Source of the DNA: Mrakia gelida
Lineage: Eukaryota > Basidiomycota > Tremellomycetes > Cystofilobasidiales > Mrakiaceae
Direction: 5' to 3'
Length of the DNA stretch: 64,000 bases
Assembly (NCBI GenBank): GCA_024345305.1
Contig: BRON01000011.1
Span: 1,054,001-1,118,000 of the forward strand
Position numbers and translations under genes: made by a program. The notes below the pieces were generated by a model, which was not told the DNA's origin, ran no database searches, and saw nothing but the letters and a program-made list of their open reading frames with translations. Within the stretch, counting starts at the first letter, position 1. Each line of letters begins with the position of its first letter. Positions 48,211 to 56,487 of the stretch are shown piece after piece.

Positions 48211-48327
48211 ACCACTGACCTTAAGAAGGCGAACTGTCGGAGTTGAAGCTGAGCGGATCTCTCCGCCTTTGCTTCTCTTCTTCGTTGAACTTCAGTCTTA
48301 CGCTACTACCAACTGAGCTAGTTTGAC
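48205..48327 (-). pseudogene. Truncated tRNA-Phe-like copy
   Basis: Reading the minus strand from 48327, the sequence repeats the acceptor 5' strand, D arm (TAGCTCAGTTGG), anticodon arm and intron of the tRNA-like gene at 55298. After GGTCAGTGGT it departs: there is no matching T arm and no 3' acceptor strand, so it cannot fold as a tRNA. A chance GGTTCAAAC follows in the flank. Confidence 0.6.
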
Positions 48328-48690
48328 GTGGAAAGTATTGCTACTTACCTTGATGAGCGAAAGTCGCCGGCAAGGGTTCATATAGTCTACCTGACGTGAA
48401 AGGTTCCCGTCCGACCTTCCTTCCCTTCAACTCTCGCCATACCCTTCCTTCCACCGACAACCAACGTGAACGAGCTCCTTCGCCCTCTTCTCTCCTTCAC
48501 ATTCTCTTCCTCGACTCGACGTACAGAAAGAGCTCTCGGAGGAACGTATCCCCTTCGTCGACTGAAAGACGCGTCTCGTTTCGTTTCGTCCCTCGCCCTT
48601 CTTTTCTCGATACTCGCTTTCTGATTCTGTCCCAAAGTCTGAAGTCTCACATCTGAGGTAGAGATATCGCAGATGTCTCGAGGCACAAAG
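48211..48690. repeat. Inverted duplication, left arm
   Basis: This segment is the reverse complement of 54937-55413. About 350 bp (48211 to about 48563) look identical by eye to the other arm. The remaining 120 bp (to 48690) are clearly related but diverged. The match stops abruptly at 48211, inside what is a tRNA gene in the right arm. The arms are about 6.2 kb apart and enclose MYND D, SF3A2, an unrecognised gene and the expansin-like gene. Confidence 0.85.
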
Positions 48691-48985
48691 ATCGACACAA
48701 AGAGGACGGCATCAACGACGGCGAAACGACGCGTTGGCTCGTTGGATTGATCGTTCGTCCTTTCTCTTGTCTCTCGCTCTGAAAGTCGAACGAGGACTGA
48801 TGTCTTGTCCTCAGTCACGACTTCAGTCTCCCCTGCGACCTTGTGGCTCGGTTACCGAGTGCAAACGCCATCGAGTCGACTCGTCGAACGAGTGGCATCG
48901 ACGCGACTTTCCTTTCGTTTCGCCCCGTACTCACTTCTCGACGGGTATCGAGTGATCTCTCGTGAAAAAAAGCGAACGCGGACGT

Positions 48986-50265
48986 CTACCCAAGCGGGTC
49001 TCGGCAAACAAGCCTGTGACTCTTCCAGTCCTTCTTTTGATGCTCTGGAGAGCAGTAGGTGAGAGCTCGGCACTGGGAGAAAGCGACGATTGGAAGAAGA
49101 AGCGACGCGTCAGTGGTCACTGACGACGAGCTTCTCTCATCCGGGAAAAGGTGGGGCACACGAGACTCACCTTCCCACAAGCCATCATCTCTTTCGTCTC
49201 CTCACACGGCCCATGCCCTTGTCCTTCACACTCGCAACAAGCCCAAACGACCCACTGCCCGCTCTTCACCAACTCCAACCTCACCTGCTTCGCCGTCTTC
49301 TTCTTCTCCAAGAACGCGACGACCGGCTCGAGCGACCTGACAACGTCTGAGAAGTAGTCTCCAGCGGCATCGGCATGCATGGGGTAACCGGCTGCTTCCT
49401 TGAATCCTGCGAGCATAGTGAGTGCGGAGCAAGCATTGGTGTGAAAGAGGAGGGAGGAGCATCTAGTGGGAGGGGAGGAAGACGCGTGCACGATCATGTA
49501 GGTGAGGACGCGAGAGAGGTCGAATAAGGAGTTGTCCCAATCTGCCGCCAACTCGTCGTCCTAGAAGAGGAAGGAGGGCGAGGGAAGACGAGGAGGTTTC
49601 GAAGTCAGCTCGTCGCGTTTTGGAGTTTCCTCCCTTCTGATCGAGACAGAGCCCTCTGGGAGGAAATAAAACTCACAGCATGTTCTTCGTAAATCTCCTT
49701 GGGAGGTCCCGTCCTCAGCAACTTCTCCAAGTAATCCACCGTCTCCCTAAACAAGCCCTCGGCGTCGTCCGACTCCCTCATGAACCTGGCGAAGTTTCCC
49801 ATTCGAGCGATGGCGGAGAGGACGGAAAGGTGAACTGCGACGTGCATGCTCTGCTCGTAAGGGACTTGGAGGGAGGCTCGGAAGGATCGAATGAACGTTG
49901 GGAGGTACATAGAAGTGATTGAAGGCGTACTGAAGGAAGGAGGGGTGAGGGAGAGGTCAGTTTCCCCGCCTTCCTTTCGCTCCTTTTCTTCCATGGACAT
50001 ACCAAGGTCGAAGCTCTTCTCGCAGGACTTGCCTTCTCTGATCTGATCTGCCTCACCTGTTGGGATCAGCGAAAAGACGTCAGCTCCAGGGCAAGGAAGG
50101 AGGGAGTCGAGGACGGAGGAAGGAAGCTGGACGAACGACGTTCGCTGCTGGTGCAAAAGCTCCGGCTGGATCCTTAAGGGCTGTCTTCCAAGCGTCATCA
50201 GAGTCTTTCTGGTCGATAAAGAGTACTGTGGCGAGAGCTTCGGCGGCTGGAGCTGCTTGATCCAT
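48986..50265 (-). CDS. MYND zinc-finger protein, family copy D
   Basis: Translation starts MDQAAPAAEALATVLFIDQK at 50265 and ends HRLVCRDPLG at 48986. The body has the family Y-L-P...F block (SITSMYLPTFIRSFRASLQV), then AVHLSVLSAIARMGNFARFM and DYLEKLLRTGPPKEIYEEHA. Later come NSLFDLSRVLTYMIVHASSS and LEPVVAFLEKKKTAKQVRLE. The C-terminal MYND finger reads CCECEGQGHGPC, EMMACGK, CRALTYCSPEHQKKDWKSH, RLVC. The phase-0 intron between the Cys of MACGK and CRAL is conserved with copies A-C, but the second intron that makes their 28-nt exon is absent here. Its 3' end lies about 300 bp from the left repeat arm. The biological target is unknown. Confidence 0.78.
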
Positions 50266-50571
50266 GCTGTTGTGGTTGGAAGAGAGGGAGAAGAAGGGAA
50301 GGCGAGAAAGCAGTGGTCAGCTCGTCCGTCGTTCAAACTCCGATCGTTAGTAGGCTTCCGTCTCTCAAAAGCTCGAGGTCTTAGTGTTGTTGGGGAGGTT
50401 CGTTTTCTAATTGCAGAGCCAAGCTTACTGAATTACTGATAACATCGTTACTAAGTCGTACAAACCTCCAAAACCAAAACCGAGAACTCGCGCCGTCCCT
50501 CCGATCGCCTTCCCTCGTCCTCTCTCCCAACCCAGTGCAAGACACGAGCTCAATTCAGGGTAGCAGCAGAT
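50266..50571. other. Promoter spacer of MYND copy D
   Basis: The 306 bp lie between the MYND D start and the 3' end of the SF3A2 gene, both on the minus strand. No gene is seen. Confidence 0.4.
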
Positions 50572-51841
50572 CTACGAGTTGAAGATCAACTGAACGTGGT
50601 AGGTTTTGGTGTCGTTGTCCCAGTGATCCCACGTGGCGTTGGCGTCGAAGGATTCGTCCGAGTCTTCCGAGACGATCTCCCTTGCTGGGATGGCGAAGGC
50701 GACGGTTTCGTAGGGCTCGGCGGCGACCTGTGACGAAGGGAGAAAGAGAGAGAAGATGATCAGCTTGGGTTCGAAGGAGGAAGGCAGGGAGATCGAGGAG
50801 AGGGAGGAGAGCGAGCGCGATGGCGAGGGGAAAGATGGATGGGTATTCGAGGCGAGAGAGGGAGACGAGGGCAGAGAAGCCGGTGGAAGAAAGCAGGAGA
50901 ACGAAGATGAGACTCACGAGAAGATACTGAATGGCACGGTTGGGGATCTCTCTACGCTGCTCGAAGGCGGACATCATCCGACGGATCGGACGAACTCCAT
51001 CCTTGATCTCGGGGAGGTCGATCTTGAAGAGCAGACCGTGTCGATTCGGGGAGGATTCCTCTCGGATTTTGGTGACCTTGTAACCTGAGGAAGGAGTATC
51101 ATGAAGAGGACAGCGACGGAAGATGGATGGGAAAGGGAGGGAAAGAGGAAGGAAGGGGAGAAAGGAAGGAAGGGAAGTCAAGGTCAGCTCGAGCTCGTTC
51201 TCCTTCCCTTCCCTCACTCGCGACGAACGATCCACTTTCCTCCCACACTCGCCGACCTGAGCAGCCGAAAGAGCAGACGAGTAGATACGTACCTGGTCGT
51301 CCGATCTTAACGAAGTTCTTCTTCATGACCTCTGTCGTCTTTGGCATGGTGATCATCAACTGGCCCTCCTTGACGTCCCTCGCTGCTCGTCTCGCCAGGT
51401 TGGTCTGATGCTTCTTTCCCTGGGTGTGAGCGAGGTAGGAACCTTCGTTGGTGTGGAGGGTGAGGCAGAGTCGACATTCAAGGGTTCCGAGATGGGTTCG
51501 AAGGATGTAAGGGTCCTGGTGCGGAGAGGAGAGGAAGACACGAAGGGAAGGAAGGGAAGGAGAGGTCGAGGTCAGCTCTCGAGTCGGCCGTTTCTCGTCT
51601 CCTACGTCGATCCAGAACAAATTTGAAAGGCGGGGATGTAGAGGTTACCTTTGCCAGATCGATCGTCTCGAGAGCGAGCTTCCTCAGACGTTCTCTACGG
51701 TCGACGTTCGCTTCCGAAGCTCCTGCTGGTCCTCCTCCACCGAACTTGGATCCAACTCGATTTTGATAGTCTGAAAACGAACCAACGAGGAAGAGTCAGC
51801 GTGCGAGAGTTGCTGGAGGATGAAGATAACAACTCACCCAT
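50572..51841 (-). CDS. SF3A2: Splicing factor SF3A subunit 2 (Prp11/SAP62)
   Basis: A 4-nt first coding exon (51841-51838, ATGG) joins exon 51770-51649 to give MDYQNRVGSKFGGGG, the conserved SF3A2 start. The next exon has the matrin-type C2H2 zinc finger LECRLCLTLHTNEGSYLAHT, then KKHQTNLARRAARD. Later exons have YKVTKIREESSPNRHGLLFK, VRPIRRMMSAFEQRREIPNR and AIQYLLVAAEPYETVAFAIP, ending TYHVQLIFNS. The encoded protein lacks the proline-rich tail of animal homologues, as is usual in fungi. SF3A2 is part of the U2 snRNP and binds near the branch site. In an intron-dense genome this is an essential housekeeping gene. The start is fixed by family conservation across the first intron. Confidence 0.94.
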
Positions 51842-52008
51842 CGTCTAGAGTCGAAGCAGAAGAGAGAAAGTGATGGATGGAAGGATGGGAGGTGGGCAGG
51901 TCGTGATCGTTGCAAGAGCGAAAGAGGGAGCGCGAGCTCGACGTCTTGTTCCCTCGGACGCCATCAGCCATCCCGTCCGTATCTTTACGTTTTCGACCCT
52001 TGGACAAC

Positions 52009-53241
52009 ATGGGTGCGTATCTGGAAGCCTTCCGAATGCTCTGGTCTGAATCTTGAGTCGATCGAGACTCGGTTTGGAGACCGTTTTCTTCAGTCAGTAG
52101 TAGCCTCGACCTCTCCTTCCCTCTTCCTCCTCCTCCTTCCCTTGCCCTCCCTCATCAACAGAGGCCACCCATCGCTTCCTCTCCGGCTAAGATCTACAGC
52201 TTGCGCTCTAAACCCTACTCAAGTCGGCAAATCGTCTCTCGGAAAGACGACTCGCTGGACCGAGGGGTCAGAAGGAGGGAAAGAAGGAGGCGAAGCTCAC
52301 ATGGGAGGACCGAAGCTCAACGGTCGCTGGTGAGCTCCTTCGCCCTTTCTCGAACTGGAGAGGCTCGTAGTACTGGCGGAATGATACGTGCTCGATGATT
52401 CTGACCACATTTCGTTCGTTTCGTCTTCCAAAGCTCGCTCGACACCTCTCCGCTCTCGACGTCGAGCCCAACAACCCGCCCTCCTTCGTCGTCGAAGCTG
52501 ACAGCCCTGACGCCTCTTCTCAGCTTTCAGTTTCAACGTCACGTAGATCGGTTCGTGCTTCGAAGGTGGGGGGCCAAACTGTTTCCTCGCTCGTGAGTTT
52601 TTCTCTCGCTGCTAGTGCTACTTTGCGACGCGTCGTCGTCCTCGATCTGACCTCCAGCTCTTGCTCCTCCTCCCTCTCTCTTCCACGTTCTCCCCGTAGA
52701 GCTCAAACACCTTCTCAACATTCTCTTGAGTGGTTACGAACCGGAAGCGACGTGAGAAACCAGGGACCTTGCGGAAGGGAAGGAAGAAGAGCGAGAACGC
52801 GGTGAGTCGTCCTTGTTCGAGCCTCCCTCTCCCCTCGAAATGAGGGTTCTCACCCTCTTCCTGAGCTGCCGTACGAGCGTGGAAAAACCCTGGACCGCTC
52901 TTCCTTTCGGACAGGTCGGAAAGGATCGTGCGTTCCTTGTTTTTCTTTGGACGCATCTCGCAGCTTTCGAGGCTGACCGGAACGTCGCGAAGGTGCGTCC
53001 TCTCCCTTTCTCCTTCTCTGTCCCTCTTGCCTCCTTTCCTGGATTCATGCACCTGACCCTGATCTCCCCCTTCTTCTTCTTTATCTCGTCCCGAAGAGGC
53101 TATATCAGTCGCGTCGCTCTTGCTGCTCAGCTCGCATCAGAAGAAGATGCGAAAGCGATCGCGTTTTATCGCAGGCCTTTTTCCTTTTGTTCCGCGGTCT
53201 CAGAGCTCACCCTCCCCTTGATTTCTCACGTCCCAGCATAG
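52009..53241 (+). CDS. Unrecognised basic protein, exon structure unresolved
   Basis: Plus-strand splice signals are clear: GTGCGT just after ATGG at 52009-52012, GTGAGC near 52331, GTGAGT near 52590 with a CTGACC branch and CCGTAG acceptor, GTGAGT near 52801, and GTGCGT near 52992. Coding-like blocks are KIYSLRSKPYSSRQIVSRKD, LARHLSALDVEPNNPPSFVV, GKDRAFLVFLWTHLAAFEAD and LASEEDAKAIAFYRRPF, ending near 53241. No single set of junctions I tried kept all blocks in one frame, so the model is only approximate. I recognise no domain. A minus-strand frame over the same region lacks splice signals. The gene lies between SF3A2 (divergent) and the expansin-like gene. Confidence 0.35.
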
Positions 53242-53434
53242 CATCTCGCAGATCGCAGCTTCTTCGAACTCCAAAGAAGGTCTTACAGAACCCGCCATCT
53301 TTTCAAGTTTCAGGTTTACCTCCAACCACAACTCTCTCTTCCCTTTCTCGACTCTCCCTTCCCTCTCTCTCTCTTCTCCAGTCTCCCTCTCGGACCCACT
53401 CCACCTTCCTTCCACACAACCTTACCCAGACAAC

Positions 53435-54462
53435 ATGCTCTCCAACAAGCTCGCTCTTCTCGTCGTTCTCGCTTCGACCATCGGACTCTCGACTGCTGCT
53501 CCTTCGCCTGGAGTTGGAGCTGTCTCTGGCAAGAGGTTCAACAAAGCTCGTGAGTTCAGCTCGCTCTGTTCCGGTCTTCGCTTTGGACCCAGGCTAACGT
53601 CGTCTTTCATCTCGCTCAGGTCTTAACGGTCGACAGCACGGAGGAGGAAACCGACACGGAGGAGGAGGAAAGCACCACACCGACGACTCCTCCGTTCAAT
53701 CCGAGGCCGTCGCGTCGTCGACTTCCTCTGCTGCTGACGAGCAGGCTCAGGCCACCACCGCCGCTGCCGTTGCTACCACCGCTACTACTGCCGCCGCCGC
53801 CTCTACTACCACTACCGCTTCGTCGGGATCGGGAACCACCTACTCAGGAGTCGCAACCTACTTCTTGCAGGGCGGGAACGCTGGAGGTGAGCTTCGTCTT
53901 CCTTCCTCCCTCTTCTCACATTCGCCCTCCTTTCTCTTCTTCGAGAACCTTGCGCTGACATATCCCTTTCGTCTCTCCCTTCTTCGCTTCAAAGCCTGCG
54001 GAACCGTCCACGAGGACTCTTCTCTCATCGTCGCGATCCCCACCACTTTCTGGGGAGACGATGACTCTACCGCTTCGTCTTACTGTGGATCTCAGATGGT
54101 CATCACCGCTGCTTCGGTGAGCTCAGTCTTCTCTATCTCGTATATCTTCGCCTTTCATTTGGCTTCACTTCGAGCAAGAAAGCTGACTCTCGCGACGCGT
54201 CCTCTTCCTCCTCTTCTCTTTCCTTTCTTCCTCAGACCGGTCAGACCGTCACCGTCACCGTCGCCGACTTGTGCCCCACCTGCGTTGGAGCCGACTCTGT
54301 GAGTTCAACGTCGCTCGTTCGACAGTCCCAACTCGTACTGACTCCCTCTCTCTTCTCTTCCTCTCGCAGATCGACCTCTCCGTCGGAGCCATCTCTGCCC
54401 TCGCCGGCTCGACTGACTACACCCAGGAGGGGCAGTACGACGTCACCTGGCAGTGGGCCTAA
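53435..54462 (+). CDS. Secreted expansin-like double-psi beta-barrel protein
   Basis: Exons 53435-53549, 53620-53886, 53995-54116, 54236-54298 and 54370-54462 give 219 residues. A signal peptide, MLSNKLALLVVLASTIGLST, with cleavage near AAPSP, is followed by a His/Gly-rich and then Ala/Thr/Ser-rich linker that is probably O-glycosylated. The C-terminal barrel begins YSGVATYFLQGGNAGACGTV, has SYCGSQMVITAAS and DLCPTCVGADSIDLSVGAIS, and ends YDVTWQWA. This matches small fungal RlpA/expansin-like DPBB proteins, whose Cys and Asp (DLCPTC, then DLS) are conserved. Such proteins are secreted and may loosen or bind wall polysaccharide. Enzymatic activity is not shown. All junction phases agree. Confidence 0.86.
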
Positions 54463-54936
54463 GAGTTGAACCATCTCTCCAGAGTAGACTGGCTCTTCTC
54501 TTTCCCCATGGACATTTCTTTCCCTTTGCTTTCGTTCTCGAGGTCGTTCGTCGCTTGGTCGGCGTTCGTCTCGTTTCTTCCTTTTTGCTCTTGTTTCTCT
54601 TTTGGTTCTCCTGGCCGAGAACGCGTTTTGATTAGACCATTGATTGGTAGCTTTTGATAGGGTTATATAGAAAAACATCAGTTGATCTGAATCACTCGAA
54701 TGGGCAGTCACGAAAGCGATGGAGGTCGACGCGTCGAAGCTCGAGAGCTCGCTGTTTGGGCGCATTTGGACTTGCTGTCCGAGCCACACGAGACACACGA
54801 TGCACAACTCAAGGCTCAAGGGTAAGAAAACCGGTTCTCGTTTGACTGTCAGAGCGAGAGACATGCGATGAGAACGAATAACCGTCAAACGAAACAACGG
54901 TCGTTTCGCAGCCATTCATGTCTTCTTCTCTTTCGC
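54463..54936. other. Spacer between the expansin-like gene and the repeat arm
   Basis: This holds the 3' region of the expansin-like gene. Short Phe/Ser-rich frames are not supported. GACGCGTC is at 54728-54735. Confidence 0.4.
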
Positions 54937-55413
54937 TTTGTGCCTCGAGGAGTCTTCGTCACCTTTCTCTTAGCGGTGAGGTTTCAGGCCTTGGGCGGAG
55001 TACGAGGGCGAGTGTCGAGAAAAGGAGGGCGAACGACGAAACGAAATCAGAGGTGTGTCCAAGTCGACGAAGGGGATACGTTCCTCCGAGAGCTCTTTCT
55101 GTACGTCGAGTCGAGGAAGAGAATGTGAAGGAGAGAAGAGGGCGAAGGAGCTCGTTCACGTTGGTTGTCGGTGGAAGGAAGGGTATGGCGAGAGTTGAAG
55201 GGAAGGAAGGTCGGACGGGAACCTTTCACGTCAGGTAGACTATATGAACCCTTGCCGGCGACTTTCGCTCATCAAGGTAAGTAGCAATACTTTCCACGTC
55301 AAACTAGCTCAGTTGGTAGTAGCGTAAGACTGAAGTTCAACGAAGAAGAGAAGCAAAGGCGGAGAGATCCGCTCAGCTTCAACTCCGACAGTTCGCCTTC
55401 TTAAGGTCAGTGG
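54937..55413. repeat. Inverted duplication, right arm
   Basis: This segment is the reverse complement of 48211-48690. The part from about 55059 to 55413 is identical by eye to the left arm, while 54937-55058 is diverged. It ends within the T-arm of the tRNA-like gene at 55298-55433, so this arm includes the tRNA 5' part and its upstream flank with an ACTATATGAACC element about 60 bp before the tRNA. Confidence 0.85.
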
Positions 55414-55433
55414 TTCGATCCCTCTGTTTGACA
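55298..55433 (+). tRNA. tRNA-Phe(GAA)-like gene with about 60-nt intron
   Basis: The acceptor strands GTCAAAC (55298-55304) and GTTTGAC (55426-55432) pair fully. The A box TAGCTCAGTTGG fits the consensus. The anticodon stem TAAGA pairs with TCTTA, with loop CTGAAG placing GAA at the anticodon. An intron of about 60 nt follows position 37, the normal place in fungal tRNA genes. The B box GGTTCGATCC is good. One T-stem pair is T-T and the D stem has only three good pairs, so the gene may be weak or decaying. Phe is assigned from the anticodon only. Confidence 0.55.
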
Positions 55434-56487
55434 CTGTTTTTGCTCCTCTTCACGATGTTTTTGCGTTTCGTCCGCCTCTTTGACCTGGTATCTCTCCTTT
55501 TGTGGCTGGAACAGGTCATAAGTTTGATTCTGTAGCGAGGGGGAGTTCTAGGGGGGATCAGGGAAGGTTTGCTGAAGCAACTCTTCGTTACTTCGCTTCC
55601 GGTTCTGCTCACTGCTCGCTGTCCAAGTCTCAACATGCTGGGATCGCGATCTCAGACTCAAAATTCCACTGTCGGCATGAGGCTGTCAGATGGGAGAGAA
55701 CAGGAGAAATGCAAGAAGGCCTTTCGTTCGGATCAACGACGCGTCGCCGAAACCCGCCAAAGCAAAGGGGCCCAGACGGCTAAGGAGGGTGGAAGATTGA
55801 TATGTGTTTTTCAGGGCATGAGGACATGTGATGCAGAAGCCCGAAACCGGTCGAGGGAGTCTCTTGCAGGGAAAGGAGGACAAGAGGGAAGACAACAAAC
55901 ATCGACTCGACGCGTCGTTCCCTCGCCTTTCCTCTCTCTCCCACTAAAAGGACGTGCAAACAAATCCGACAGGCTGGACCGAGGGGAAGCGAAAGTCTCG
56001 ATGATCAGATGTACTATCAGTGAAGAGCTTCCGCTCTTGTGGGAAACGAGAAAGAAAGGGTTGGTTTGAAGCTCGTCGCCGCGTCGGAGCTCGTCCACCT
56101 GCAAAGTTCCAGCGAAGCAGATTTGAATCAAAGACCATCCTTAGGATAAAAACTACCGTGACTTCTCAGAGGAGAGGAGCAGTCGAGACGAGCTGTCGAG
56201 CAACCTTTTCGGACGGAAAGTCGAAGCACGTCGAGGTCTTCCCTCGCGTTCGAGCTCTCTCCATCCCGTCTTCCCCTCCGTTGCGTACTTTCACTCTAGC
56301 CCCTGCAGTAGTCGTCAAAATCATTCATCTTCTTTCTTCTTTTCCCCTACCGAACTCAAACATCCAACCCCCTCTCCCTCGCAATCGCTCGCCTGTTCAT
56401 TCAAACCAAACCCAAAACAAAGTCAGCTCTCCATCATCTCTCTCCCCTCTCCCCTCTCCTCTCCCCCCCTTCTTTCCCATTTCGAAC
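55434..56487. other. Spacer with no supported gene
   Basis: About 1.05 kb between the tRNA-like gene and the ABC-D gene 3' end. Frames here are Arg/Ser-rich and lack a consistent start, splice signals or recognisable domains. GACGCGTC is at 55738-55745 and 55909-55916. The CT-rich tract at 56260-56480 is probably 3' untranslated sequence. Confidence 0.4.

Noticed and set aside
52618..53052. Minus-strand 144-residue frame with RFRFVTTQENVEKVFELYG
   Set aside because: It overlaps plus-strand introns with GTGAGT donors and a CTGACC branch point; the frame has no splice signals of its own and is Arg/Glu-rich by composition.
48387..55238. Matching open frames in both repeat arms (ending FTLVVGGRKGMARVEG)
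   Set aside because: The match follows from near-identical DNA in the inverted duplication; no start context, domain or intron supports a protein.
48211..55433. tRNA-derived SINE explanation for the inverted duplication
   Set aside because: A SINE has its tRNA part at the 5' end; here the tRNA part is at the 3' border and only two copies are visible, with no tail or target-site duplication.
54937..55433. tRNA-Leu(CAA) reading of the tRNA-like gene
   Set aside because: A Leu tRNA would need a long variable arm; the loop CTGAAG and the TAAGA/TCTTA stem fit GAA at the anticodon position.
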